Source: a virus. From it: a DNA stretch of 40,934 nt. The notes under the pieces were generated by a model. That model did not search any database, was not told the origin of the DNA, and saw nothing but the letters and a program-made list of their open reading frames with translations. Below, one piece after another: positions 31,097 to 39,797 of this stretch (its first letter is position 1; each line of letters opens with the position of its first letter). The translations under genes were made by a program, and so were the position numbers. The stretch covers positions 1 to 40,934 of the IMG/VR virus record IMGVR_UViG_3300034073_001423; one strand, 5' to 3'.

Positions 31097-34000
31097 TGAC
31101 TAATTTTGTGCATTTGCATTGTCATTCAGAGTATTCGTTGTTAGACGGGATGTCTACGCCTCTTGATATTGCGAGTGTTGCGTCTACGAATGGTCAGTTT
31201 GCTGCTGCGATTACTGATCATGGGACGATGGGCGGTGTGTTGAAGTTTCAACATGCGTGCGACAAGTTTGGTGTCCGTCCGCTGTTTGGTATTGAGGCAT
31301 ATTTTGTGCCGTCTGTTGGGTCGGATTCTGATTCGAAGTATGAGCGGTTCCATTTGATTCTTTTAGCGAAGAACAATGAGGGTCTGCAGAAGTTGTTTAG
31401 GGCGAATCAGGTTGCTTGGAAGAACAATTTCTATTACAAGCCTCGTATTGATTTCGAGTTGCTTGAGGATCTTGTTGATGGCGATATTATTGCGTTGTCT
31501 GGTTGTATGGGTGGTGCGATTTCTAAGGCGATTGAGCGTGATGATTTTGCTGAGGCGGAGCGTTTGTCTGGCAGGTTTATTGATATTTTTGGTGACGATT
31601 TTTATTATGAGGTTCAGGCGTGGAATCCTAAGAAGTTGAATGATTCTTTGATTGATTTGGCGTCGTCGTTTAATAAGAAGGTTGTTGCGACTGCTGATTG
31701 TCATTTCCCTACTGAGCATGATAAGCATGATGAAGAGGTTTTGCTTATGGTGTCTCAGTATCCTTCGTTGAATACTGGTCAGGTGAGGTATGCTAGGGAG
31801 CATTTGCCGGGTGGTGGTAATGTTACTGAGAAGATTAATCGCATGTATCCTGATCGCTTTTTGCGGTTTGATGAGATTAATCCGTATATTGCGTCTGCTA
31901 GCCAAGTGCAGGGGTGGTTTGCCGATAAAGGTTATAATGACCGATCATTTTTAGAGAACACTATTGAGGTTGCTGAGAAGTGTTCTGCTCGTATTGAGAA
32001 GCGGTCTAGTTTGTTGCCGAAGTATATTAAGGCTTTGGATTCTGATGAGTATTTGAAGGAGCTGTGTTTTACTGCTCTTGAGGATAAGGGTTTGGCTAAC
32101 GATGAGTATCGTGAGAGGTTGTTGTCTGAACTTGATGTGATTCAGAAGCTTGGTTTTTCAGACTATTTTTTGATGGTGTGGGATATCGTGAAGTGGTGTG
32201 ATCGCAACAATGTTGGTCGTGGTACTGGCCGTGGTTCTGTCGGTGGTAGTCTGATTGCATATCTGCTGGACATATCTAAGGTTGATCCGATTCAGTACGG
32301 CTTGCTGTTTGCTCGTTTTATTAACCCTGATCGTAATGACTATCCTGACATTGATTTGGACTTTGAGGACAAGCAACGTGAGCGTGTAAAGGATTATCTG
32401 GTTGAGCGCTGGGGTGAAGACAATGTTGCTGCTATTGCGACTTATGGTGTCTTTAAGCCGAAGTCTGTGATTAAGGATGTGTCTAGGGTTTTTCAGGTTC
32501 CTTTCGATGAGACGAACAGTGTGACCCCTTTCTTCGAGACTTTGGAAGAGTTGCAGGCGACTGATAAAGGTAAGACTTTTATCAAGACGTATCCTGACGT
32601 ATTGCCTATTGCAAAGAAGTTGGAAGGTAGAGTCCGTAATACTGGCATTCATGCTGCTGGTATGGTCGTGTCTTCTATTCCTTTGTCGATGGTGTGTCCT
32701 GTGGAGACTCGTAAGGGGACTTCTAGCGAGCGGGCTGTTGTTACATCGTTTGATATGGAGGACGCTGAGGCTGTCGGTTTGATCAAGGTTGATATTCTTG
32801 GTTTGAAGACGGTTTCTGTTATCAAGGATTGCATTGATAAGATCCGTGAGATTCATGGTGTCGATGTATCTGAGCAGTCTTTAGCTTTGGATGATCCTGA
32901 GGTTTTCCGTAATTTCAATGAGGGCAACACTGTCGGTGTATTTCAGGCCGATGCTGCTGCATACAGAAATCTTATTGATCGAATGGGTATCGATAACTTC
33001 AACGATTTGGTAGTGTCTAATGCTTTGGTTAGACCTGGTGCTCTTCTTTCTCAGGGGCAGACATATATTGATTGTAAGAAGGGTGTTGCTCAACCTAAGT
33101 ATCCTCATGAGGTTGTGAAGGGTATTCTTGAGGAAACATATGGTACTGTTATTTTTCAGGAGCAATTGATGCAGATGGCTGTGCTGCTTGCCGGCTTTTC
33201 TTGGTCTGAGGCTGATAAGCTTCGTAAGATCATTGGTAAGAAGCGTGATGCTGCTGATTTTGAACAGTTCAAAGAGAAGTTTGTTAACAACGAATATTTG
33301 ACACGTCGTGAGTCTGAGAAGATTTGGTCAGAGTTTGAACTTGCAGCCCTGTACATGTTTAACAAGTCTCACGCTGTTGCGTATTCGATGTTGTCGTATC
33401 AGACAATGTGGTTAAAGATTAATTATCCGAAAGAGTTTGTATGGTCAATGCTTTTCAATGAGTCTGAGAAGAGCAAGATCACTGCCTATCTAATGGAGGC
33501 TACTCGTCTTGGCATAAAGGTTTTACCACCAGATGTGAATTTGTCTGGCGAATATTTTACGATTGATAAAGAAGGTATTCGTTTTGGCCTGAAGAACATC
33601 ATGGGTTGTGGTGATTCTGCTATTACTGAGATTTTTAATCATAGACCTTATTCTTCTTATGATGAGTTTATCAATAAGTGTAGCAAGAAGTCTGTTAAGG
33701 CACCGATTCGCGAGAATATCGAGAAGGTGGGCGGTTTTAAGAGTCTTGGCCATATTTCAGAATATGATCATGAGCGTTACTATTTACCGGTTCTTGGTTT
33801 TGCTATAGGTTTGACGGACTCTAATAATGAGATGGATGAGTTTGTGGAGCCTATAGAGGGGTTCCATGAGATTTATTCAGAGTTGAGGCTTGTTAAGGCT
33901 GTTGTTAGATCTACAAAGAAGACACCGAAGTATCTTCGTGTTGAGATAGAAGACCAAACGGCATCTGCTACGATCTTCTGTGATAGGAATGCAGAGATTG

Positions 34001-34464
34001 CAAACAGGGACTTTTTATATTGTCTGATCGGGGACAGGACTCTTCACATGTTCTGTGACGCATACGATTATGCTGGAACTGATCTTTATAATCTTACTAT
34101 GATACGTAAGCAAGGTAAGAATCATGAATATTCTTGGCTTTATGATACTGGTCTTGGTGATTCAACTTCTGAACGGAGTCTATTGTACATTTTTAACACT
34201 AGAACGTTTGTGACAGGTAAGGGCAAAGAGATGGCTAACTTCTATGCTTGGGATGGTGAACGAATTATCAAGGTCGTTGTATTCCCTTCCCTTTACCCAA
34301 AGGTTCGTCATCTCTTGAAGGATACAGGATGGTACGCTTCAAAGCTTAGAAGTGTCAAGGACGCTCAAGACATAACAAGGCTTGACTCATTCACTTTAGA
34401 AAATGAGTCATCTCTTATTACGGTGGATAACTATATTTCTAGAAAGAATTTGGTAAAGCAATGA
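31096..34464 (+). CDS. dnaE: DNA polymerase III alpha subunit-like replicative polymerase (DnaE)
   Basis: This is a 1,122-residue protein; ATG 31096 overlaps the methyltransferase stop, and GTG 31093 is an alternative. The N-terminal PHP domain keeps its metal residues (HLHCHSEYSLLDG, then AAITDHGTMGG and TADCHFPTEHDKHDEE), so proofreading or pyrophosphatase activity is possible. The polymerase catalytic motif YPDIDLDFED has the Asp pair D418/D420. GRGTGRGSVGGSLIAYLL is the conserved palm/finger motif. A C-terminal OB-fold region (about residues 935-1010) is suggested. The role is main phage DNA synthesis. Codon use is strongly T/G-biased in about the first third and closer to average later. 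Confidence 0.92.
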   Translation: MTNFVHLHCHSEYSLLDGMSTPLDIASVASTNGQFAAAITDHGTMGGVLKFQHACDKFGVRPLFGIEAYFVPSVGSDSDSKYERFHLILLAKNNEGLQKLFRANQVAWKNNFYYKPRIDFELLEDLVDGDIIALSGCMGGAISKAIERDDFAEAERLSGRFIDIFGDDFYYEVQAWNPKKLNDSLIDLASSFNKKVVATADCHFPTEHDKHDEEVLLMVSQYPSLNTGQVRYAREHLPGGGNVTEKINRMYPDRFLRFDEINPYIASASQVQGWFADKGYNDRSFLENTIEVAEKCSARIEKRSSLLPKYIKALDSDEYLKELCFTALEDKGLANDEYRERLLSELDVIQKLGFSDYFLMVWDIVKWCDRNNVGRGTGRGSVGGSLIAYLLDISKVDPIQYGLLFARFINPDRNDYPDIDLDFEDKQRERVKDYLVERWGEDNVAAIATYGVFKPKSVIKDVSRVFQVPFDETNSVTPFFETLEELQATDKGKTFIKTYPDVLPIAKKLEGRVRNTGIHAAGMVVSSIPLSMVCPVETRKGTSSERAVVTSFDMEDAEAVGLIKVDILGLKTVSVIKDCIDKIREIHGVDVSEQSLALDDPEVFRNFNEGNTVGVFQADAAAYRNLIDRMGIDNFNDLVVSNALVRPGALLSQGQTYIDCKKGVAQPKYPHEVVKGILEETYGTVIFQEQLMQMAVLLAGFSWSEADKLRKIIGKKRDAADFEQFKEKFVNNEYLTRRESEKIWSEFELAALYMFNKSHAVAYSMLSYQTMWLKINYPKEFVWSMLFNESEKSKITAYLMEATRLGIKVLPPDVNLSGEYFTIDKEGIRFGLKNIMGCGDSAITEIFNHRPYSSYDEFINKCSKKSVKAPIRENIEKVGGFKSLGHISEYDHERYYLPVLGFAIGLTDSNNEMDEFVEPIEGFHEIYSELRLVKAVVRSTKKTPKYLRVEIEDQTASATIFCDRNAEIANRDFLYCLIGDRTLHMFCDAYDYAGTDLYNLTMIRKQGKNHEYSWLYDTGLGDSTSERSLLYIFNTRTFVTGKGKEMANFYAWDGERIIKVVVFPSLYPKVRHLLKDTGWYASKLRSVKDAQDITRLDSFTLENESSLITVDNYISRKNLVKQ

Positions 34465-35399
34465 ATTTAGAACAATATCAAGACATTTGGGTTAATGGCT
34501 CTGTTATTTCAAAGGGGCTGAGAGACTGTGAGTCTCGATGGCAAATGTTAAAGCCAGAACTGGATAAGTGGAATAGAGAATTCACTGTCCTAGACTTCGG
34601 TGCCAATCTTGGCTATTTTTCACTCAGGATGCTCAGCGAATACAACTGCCGTGTTGTCGCTGTAGAGAGCATTTACACGCCTTGGTTAAAAACAATCGTC
34701 AGTCAAAATAAACAGAGTAAACTTATATTGTTAGATAAAAAATTTACGCTTGATGATATTCGTCAACTTTCGGATGTGGAGCATTTTGATCTTGTGTTGG
34801 CATTGTCTGTGATGCATCATGTTGAGGGAGGAACCTATGTGGAGATTCTTGAAGCGATGCAGACTATTGGCGATGTTCTAATTGCAGAAGTTGCTGTAGA
34901 GAAGGAGGCTTGCGGCCAGTACATTGTTGATCAAACATTCGTGCCTTCTTATGCAAACATTCTTGGTACACCTGAATCTCATCTATCAAAAGATAGACGG
35001 ACAATGTTTGCGACATACCACTCTAAGACTTTCTTAAAGAAGTCATATATTGGTACACCATTAAATGATACCGATATATATATTGATTCTACGTATGAAA
35101 ACAAGGTGGGGGCAAAGAATGGTAACCGTAGAGAGTGGATTGCTGGTATCAATCTTAAGACATGGGTTGAGATGGGCGGTTGTCTGCCGGAGATAGATGA
35201 TCTTATCAATTACTGCCATAAAGCCAGACCGTCCTTCATGAATGGTGATATGATTCATGGTGACATCGCATTGCACAACGTGATCCTTCAAGGGGATTCT
35301 GTCAAATTTATTGACAGCCTAGATGTAAGGCGTCACGTTGAAAATGACGATGAATGGTTTGATAAGTTAATTACACAACTAGAAAGTTTGAGAAAATAG
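34461..35399 (+). CDS. SAM-dependent methyltransferase with C-terminal kinase-like segment
   Basis: This is a 312-residue protein with ATGA overlap to dnaE. Residues about 35-145 are a class I methyltransferase: VLDFGANLGY (motif I, 43-52), VVAVES and DLVLALSVMHHVEGG. The last ~70 residues hold a motif like the catalytic loop of APH/choline-kinase-type kinases: HGDIALHN (266-273) and FIDSLD (283-288). The canonical N-lobe (lysine and glycine loop) is not seen. The role is unknown. A sugar, antibiotic-like or nucleotide substrate is possible, as is a degenerate kinase segment that only binds substrate. Confidence 0.65.
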   Translation: MNLEQYQDIWVNGSVISKGLRDCESRWQMLKPELDKWNREFTVLDFGANLGYFSLRMLSEYNCRVVAVESIYTPWLKTIVSQNKQSKLILLDKKFTLDDIRQLSDVEHFDLVLALSVMHHVEGGTYVEILEAMQTIGDVLIAEVAVEKEACGQYIVDQTFVPSYANILGTPESHLSKDRRTMFATYHSKTFLKKSYIGTPLNDTDIYIDSTYENKVGAKNGNRREWIAGINLKTWVEMGGCLPEIDDLINYCHKARPSFMNGDMIHGDIALHNVILQGDSVKFIDSLDVRRHVENDDEWFDKLITQLESLRK

Positions 35400-35400
35400 T

Positions 35401-36318
35401 ATGTTATTTGTTGATAAGAGAAAAGGCGATCATGTTCCTGAGCATGAGATTATTCCAACTCCTAGCATCGGTTTAAATCGTGCTTTAGGAGGCGGTTTAT
35501 ATACAGGTGCAACCCATCTGTTTTGGGGGACTCCGTCTGTTGGCAAGACAACTATGTGTTTTAGAATCCTTTCTGAAGCCCAAAAGATGGGATATCGACC
35601 TATTATTGTTGATTCAGAGTATTCGTACTCCGAAAGTTATGCGGCTAAGTGTGGTATTGATGTAGATGATGTTGTTTTAGTTCAGTCAACAGTTGTTGAG
35701 GATATTTTGCGTCATTTAATTGGTTACCTCAATCATCCTGATGAAAAGCATATCTTCCTGTTCGACAGTCTTTCAAACATTGTTAAGGAAGAGTTTTATG
35801 ACAAGCCTGACGGTGGAAAAGCTATGGGTCTTCAAGCAAGATCTCAAGGCTACTTCCTACAGAAGCTTGTGAATCATCTTCACAAGGAAAAGAATATAAT
35901 GCTTTTCATCGCCCATCAGACTGTCGATCTTAGTGGTATGTACGCTGTGATGAAAGCTAAGATGGGAAACACTGTTCATCACAATATGCATAACATTGTT
36001 AAGTTATTCTTGTCTATGTCTCAAAAAGAAATGGAAAGAGAAGACAGGACAAACAAGATCACAAGTCAACGTGCTACTTGGACTATTGAAAAAACCAAGC
36101 AACTCCCCACCATCGGCACTCAGGGGTACTATTATGTCCTTCCACAGGAGGGCAGGATCGACGTTGATAGGGAACTCATTGAAATGGCCATCGAGGCCGA
36201 TGTGATTCAGCGCCGTGGTGCTTGGTATTCCTACGGAGAGAACAAGTGGAACGGTACTAGCAATATCGAATTGACCGACGAACAAAAGCAGGAAATTTAC
36301 AACATACTAGTGGGGTGA
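35401..36318 (+). CDS. recA: RecA-like recombinase
   Basis: This is a 305-residue protein starting one base past the previous stop. It has Walker A GTPSVGKTT (43-51), a DSEYSYSE segment like the catalytic-Glu motif, and Walker B FLFDS (119-123). The C-terminal region AIEADVIQRRGAWYSYGENKWNG is characteristic of RecA. It lacks most of the bacterial C-terminal domain. It forms filaments on single-stranded DNA and pairs homologous strands. Together with the RuvC-like and Cas4-like genes it supplies phage recombination, which may also serve replication restart. Confidence 0.85.
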   Translation: MLFVDKRKGDHVPEHEIIPTPSIGLNRALGGGLYTGATHLFWGTPSVGKTTMCFRILSEAQKMGYRPIIVDSEYSYSESYAAKCGIDVDDVVLVQSTVVEDILRHLIGYLNHPDEKHIFLFDSLSNIVKEEFYDKPDGGKAMGLQARSQGYFLQKLVNHLHKEKNIMLFIAHQTVDLSGMYAVMKAKMGNTVHHNMHNIVKLFLSMSQKEMEREDRTNKITSQRATWTIEKTKQLPTIGTQGYYYVLPQEGRIDVDRELIEMAIEADVIQRRGAWYSYGENKWNGTSNIELTDEQKQEIYNILVG

Positions 36319-36320
36319 CA

Positions 36321-37166
36321 ATGTACGCTGTCGATTTATTTTGCGGCATGGGCGGGGCTTCTCTTGGACTCAAACAGTCCGGATATAATGTTATTGGTTT
36401 AGATTACTGGAAGCATGCCGTTAACACTCATAATACCAATGGTATGCCAGCATTGATGCAAAAAATTTCAATGGATACTAATTGGCATAACATGCTTGGT
36501 AATTATGGTAATGCGGACTTACTGTGGGCAAGCCCTCCCTGTCAATCATTCTCTCAGGCAAACAGTAATGGCACTGGTCATGATGACTCTAGAAATGGCT
36601 TCCCTGCAACAATAAAGGCTGTTAAAGACTTGATGCCGAGAGTTGTGGTCTTTGAGAATGTTAAGGGATTAACTTCAAAGAAGAATCTTTCTATTTTCCT
36701 TTCGTATATCGATGAATTAAAACAGCTTAAGTACAATGTAGATTACAGAATTATTGATTCTTCCCATCATGGCGTGCCTCAGGCTAGAAAAAGATGTTTT
36801 GTTGTAGGAAGACTGGATAGTCAACCTAAATTTCCTGTTTCTGATGGTAAAATTATAACTATGGCTAAAGCTTTAGGAAGAAATGATCTACCTAAGTGGG
36901 CTAATGAGAAGCCATCTACAACTATTGTTGGGTCTTTTAAGCCTGAGATGGTTGCTCCCCCAACATGGAGAAAGGCAGGAGACGGTCCTCGTCAGCATCA
37001 GCCAGATGCTGTTGAAATTTCTTTAGAAGAGGCTCTAGTCCTTCAGTCATTTCCTAGGAATTACAAGGTTTGCGGTCCAAAGACTGCTCAATGGCTTCAG
37101 GTTGGTAATGCTGTACCACCACGTATGGCAAAGTTGCTTGCTGATGCCAATAAGGAAGGGAACTAA
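36321..37166 (+). CDS. Second DNA cytosine-5 methyltransferase
   Basis: This is a 281-residue protein; ATG 36321 (GTG 36315 is an alternative), overlapping the recA stop region. The motifs are DLFCGMGGASLGL (I), PPCQSFSQ with catalytic C74 (IV), FENV (112-114, VI), HHGVPQARKRCF (VIII) and QVGNAVPPRMAKLLA (X). It is about 70 residues shorter than the other cytosine-5 methyltransferase, with a shorter target-recognition part, so it probably recognises a different site. It is not a recent copy of the first enzyme: the two differ throughout. Confidence 0.9.
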   Translation: MYAVDLFCGMGGASLGLKQSGYNVIGLDYWKHAVNTHNTNGMPALMQKISMDTNWHNMLGNYGNADLLWASPPCQSFSQANSNGTGHDDSRNGFPATIKAVKDLMPRVVVFENVKGLTSKKNLSIFLSYIDELKQLKYNVDYRIIDSSHHGVPQARKRCFVVGRLDSQPKFPVSDGKIITMAKALGRNDLPKWANEKPSTTIVGSFKPEMVAPPTWRKAGDGPRQHQPDAVEISLEEALVLQSFPRNYKVCGPKTAQWLQVGNAVPPRMAKLLADANKEGN

Positions 37167-37465
37167 TGAAAAGAGATGAGAATCAAGAGACAAAGCGTGA
37201 CAAGGCAAAACCTGTCAAAAACTCTGGCAGGGGCTTTAGAAAGGGAGATGCGACTTTTCATCGTTTCCTCCTTGACTATAAGCATAATGGTAAGTCTTTC
37301 ACTCTTACAAGGGCTGCTTGGATAAAGCATAGAAAAGATGCTTGGAACAGTCAGTACAGATATCCATGCATGTCTGTTGTTTTAGGTGAAGATTCAGATA
37401 CTAAAGTTGCTATAATAGACTGGGAAGTTTTTAAGGAGTTGATCAATGACTCAGATTACGAATGA
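37166..37465 (+). CDS. Small basic protein, possible PD-(D/E)XK resolvase-like nuclease
   Basis: This is a 99-residue protein overlapping the methyltransferase stop (TAATG). A basic N terminus leads into FHRFLLDYKHNGKSFTLTRAAWIKHRKDAW...CMSVVLGE...VAIIDWEVFKEL. The order 'D-Y-K ... S-T--AW-K-R-DA ... V-DWEVF' resembles small phage PD-(D/E)XK proteins often labelled Holliday junction resolvases, but the usual Glu before Lys is Asp here. The neighbourhood (RecA, nuclease, RuvC-like) is consistent. The assignment is tentative. Confidence 0.4.
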   Translation: MKRDENQETKRDKAKPVKNSGRGFRKGDATFHRFLLDYKHNGKSFTLTRAAWIKHRKDAWNSQYRYPCMSVVLGEDSDTKVAIIDWEVFKELINDSDYE

Positions 37466-37619
37466 GCAACTTTATTCAACAGCGTTTTATTATGCCGTTG
37501 GGATTATATCTGGATTCCCATACTACGAAGATATGGATGTGAGTGATATCATATCGGATATACTTCAGCGTGCTAGGGATATAATCATACAGGAGAATGA
37601 AATGTATGAGGCGGGTTGA
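37446..37619 (+). CDS. 57-residue acidic protein of unknown function
   Basis: This short gene starts with ATG at 37446 behind AAGGAG, overlapping the previous stop by 20 bases. The sequence is helical and acidic (DMDVSDIISDILQRARDIIIQENEMYEAG), with an aromatic patch (FYYAVGIISGFPYYED). No family is recognised. Confidence 0.55.
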   Translation: MTQITNEQLYSTAFYYAVGIISGFPYYEDMDVSDIISDILQRARDIIIQENEMYEAG

Positions 37620-37860
37620 GAAGCACGGTATTTTAGGTTGGGCCGCTACAGCGGTTGTTGTGATTGCATATGATTATTGGGCTATGAATAGTCATCATCA
37701 AACGATGTCTAACGCATTTAAGAATGGGCTTTTTAGGAAAAGTACATTTCTTCCAACACTTGTTGGTTGGGCAATTCTGACATGGCATTTATTTCATCCG
37801 CCATCATTAAGGAAGACAGATCTTTTTTCGCTAATACTAGATAGGAAAATAGTTGAGTAG
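37606..37860 (+). CDS. Small two-helix membrane protein
   Basis: This is an 84-residue protein; ATG 37606 is placed 10 nt after AGGAG (37591-37595). An upstream in-frame ATG at 37597 is too close to that site. Two membrane segments (ILGWAATAVVVIAYDYW and FLPTLVGWAILTWHLF) flank a polar loop. The C terminus is basic and cytoplasmic-looking. Membrane proteins of this layout are common in actinophage middle regions; function is unknown. A holin role is possible but less likely than the gene at 23081. Confidence 0.6.
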   Translation: MRRVEKHGILGWAATAVVVIAYDYWAMNSHHQTMSNAFKNGLFRKSTFLPTLVGWAILTWHLFHPPSLRKTDLFSLILDRKIVE

Positions 37861-38173
37861 ATTTTTTATAGATGTAGATACAATTTCCAACCTTATGGGT
37901 GACAAATCTGAAGAATTTGTCAAATGCATGGAAATCGTTCAAGACATTATTGACAGACCTGAACACTATGTTGGTGGTCAAGCAATCAGATATGCAAACC
38001 AACTTGCAGCATACAGAACAATGATGATTGTTAAGTCACAAATGTACAAGCGCAGATCTAACTTGATGGATGAGGAAGACAAGTTTGCTAATGACATTTG
38101 GAGAACGATGTATGAAGCTCTAAGTGAAAACATTAATGTTCTTAAACTATCAGCAAGGAATGGTATGCAATGA
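37853..38173 (+). CDS. Helical protein of unknown function, possible recombination mediator
   Basis: This is a 106-residue all-helical protein with a TTG start behind AGGA. It has charged repeats (EEFVKCMEIVQDIIDRPEHYVGGQAIRYANQLAAYRTMM) and a C-terminal helix. It lies directly upstream of the Cas4-like nuclease gene and near recA. Size and helical content are like the T4 UvsY mediator, but I see no diagnostic motif, so that name is not assigned. Confidence 0.5.
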   Translation: MSRFFIDVDTISNLMGDKSEEFVKCMEIVQDIIDRPEHYVGGQAIRYANQLAAYRTMMIVKSQMYKRRSNLMDEEDKFANDIWRTMYEALSENINVLKLSARNGMQ

Positions 38174-38931
38174 AAGCACTTGACGCTTTAAAGAATAAGA
38201 CTGAGACAAAGAAGGCCGTGGTTGAGAGCGAACCATTGAGCGGTTCCGATCTTGAAGGTATGCTCTGTGATTCGATAGATATTCATCTTGCAAAGAGAAA
38301 TGAACCAATATACAAGAAGGTTGATTTCTTTAGGCCAAGTTCTACCAATCAATGTGCTAGATACTGGTACTACATGTTTGACGGAATCGAGTATACTCCA
38401 TCCTTTAGTCCTCAGACATATCGTATTTTTGATAATGGTCATGCTGTTCATGACCGGCTTTATTCTTATTTTAGGGATATGGGTATTCTTGTCGCAGAAG
38501 AGTTACCGGTAAGTAACGAAGATCCTCCAATTCAGGGTACTGCTGATGGTATAATTGATCTTGATGGTCATAAACTTATCGAGCTCAAGTCTATCTCAGC
38601 AGAAGGATTCCAATACAGACAATTGTCACACAAGCCCTCAGATGATCATGTACGTCAAGCCAATCTCTACATGCATTGTTTAAACTTAGATAGCGGTTTC
38701 GTTATCTACGAGAACAAGAATAATCAGCAAATTCTACCCATCTACATAGAACGAGACGATGCTTTCTTAGAAAAGTTGTTTAAGAAGTATCGTAGGATTT
38801 ATAAGGCTGTCCTAGATAAGGAGAAGCCTGATCGTCCTTACAAGAGGACATCAAAGCATTGCGCTAGTTGCGATCTGGCAGCGCATTGCTGGTCGGAGAA
38901 CGATATTGAACAGGAGTACGAACCATTTTGA
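38170..38931 (+). CDS. Cas4/RecB-like PD-(D/E)XK nuclease with Fe-S site
   Basis: This is a 253-residue protein starting with ATGA overlap. The nuclease core has NGHAVHD (H94), QGTADGIIDLD (D126), LIELKS (E138, K140) and QANLYMH (Q163, Y167), the RecB-type order. C62 near the N terminus and C231, C234 and C240 near the C terminus match the four cysteines that hold the [4Fe-4S] cluster in Cas4/AddB-type nucleases. There is no CRISPR array or other cas gene here, so a phage recombination exonuclease role (with RecA) is far more likely than spacer acquisition. Confidence 0.8.
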   Translation: MKALDALKNKTETKKAVVESEPLSGSDLEGMLCDSIDIHLAKRNEPIYKKVDFFRPSSTNQCARYWYYMFDGIEYTPSFSPQTYRIFDNGHAVHDRLYSYFRDMGILVAEELPVSNEDPPIQGTADGIIDLDGHKLIELKSISAEGFQYRQLSHKPSDDHVRQANLYMHCLNLDSGFVIYENKNNQQILPIYIERDDAFLEKLFKKYRRIYKAVLDKEKPDRPYKRTSKHCASCDLAAHCWSENDIEQEYEPF

Positions 38932-39229
38932 AGCTGTTTCCTGCAAAAATGAGGAGTGTAGAAAGCAATTCATCCCAAAGACGTACAACGCGATCTTTTG
39001 CTCCTCTGATTGCAGGAGAGTTGTTACCAACAAGAGGCTTTTACAAAACTACTATAAGAATAAAGAGAAGAAAAATTCTAGAAGGATTTGTGATACTTCA
39101 GGCTGTGACACTATTCTTTCTTCTTACAATAAAGAAGAAATATGTGAAGCTTGCAAGAGAGAAAGATACATAAAAAGACTTGTCTCTTGGGGCTGGGATG
39201 AAAGGAGCCTTAGAGATGAGTATCGCTAA
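38906..39229 (+). CDS. Double zinc-ribbon protein
   Basis: This is a 107-residue basic protein, probably from TTG 38906 with GGAG upstream, overlapping the nuclease stop by 26 bases. Two zinc-binding clusters are visible: C13/C18/C32/C36 and C62/C67/C80/C83. They are joined by a Lys/Arg-rich segment. The C terminus carries a helical tail (GWDERSLRDEYR). Likely binds nucleic acid; no named family is recognised. Confidence 0.6.
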   Translation: MNRSTNHFEAVSCKNEECRKQFIPKTYNAIFCSSDCRRVVTNKRLLQNYYKNKEKKNSRRICDTSGCDTILSSYNKEEICEACKRERYIKRLVSWGWDERSLRDEYR

Positions 39230-39797
39230 GTTAGTTAACACAGTTAAGTCAACAAGAATAATTTCCATAGATCCGTCTTCAAATTCTTTGGCTTGGTGCG
39301 TTGTGGACTTGGCTAAAAATTCTTTTACTGTGGTTGCCTCTGGTAAGATTGATTTTTCTGATAAGAAAGAGATTCATAACAAATTTAGAGCAATACGCTC
39401 CGGTCTTCATTCGATCTGGGAAGATTATCTTTTTAAAGATGCGGTTATTGAACAATCTGTCTATATTCAAAATTTTCAATCAAGCAGGATCATCTCTTAT
39501 ATAATTGGATACTCTTGGGGTACATTAGATGAATATTGTAACAGTGTTTGTGATATCAATCCTTTGATATGGAAGAACAGGATTGGTTACAAAAACATCT
39601 CTAAACAAGATAAACTTGAGATGCAAAAGCAATTTGGCTCTAAAGGTCTACAAGCACGATTAACTAGAGAAAGAAAAGATCGTGTTAAAAAGATTATTGA
39701 GTTCAAGTCCGGTTTCAGCACAGAAGATGATGACATAAACGACGCAATCGGCATTGCTTTGTGGTATTATCTAGACCGTGGGTATGGAGCCGTATAA
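39216..39797 (+). CDS. ruvC: RuvC-like Holliday junction resolvase
   Basis: This is a 193-residue protein; ATG 39216 is chosen because AAGGAG lies just upstream (TTG/ATG starts before it are also open). Catalytic acids are placed as in RuvC: D19 (ISIDPSSNS), E79 (AVIEQS) and the D173/D176 pair in DDDINDAIGIAL. Length fits RuvC (about 170-190). It cuts four-way junctions, here during phage recombination or before packaging. Its last codons overlap the start of the next frame (TATGGAGCC...). Confidence 0.82.
   Translation: MSIAKLVNTVKSTRIISIDPSSNSLAWCVVDLAKNSFTVVASGKIDFSDKKEIHNKFRAIRSGLHSIWEDYLFKDAVIEQSVYIQNFQSSRIISYIIGYSWGTLDEYCNSVCDINPLIWKNRIGYKNISKQDKLEMQKQFGSKGLQARLTRERKDRVKKIIEFKSGFSTEDDDINDAIGIALWYYLDRGYGAV

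Noticed and set aside
37166-37465. Firm naming of the 99-residue protein as a Holliday junction resolvase
   Set aside because: The PD-(D/E)XK resemblance is partial (Asp in place of Glu before Lys), so it is reported only as a possibility.
38170-38931. Cas4-like gene as part of a phage CRISPR-Cas system
   Set aside because: No repeat-spacer array and no Cas1, Cas2 or effector gene in the window. The neighbours are recombination genes.
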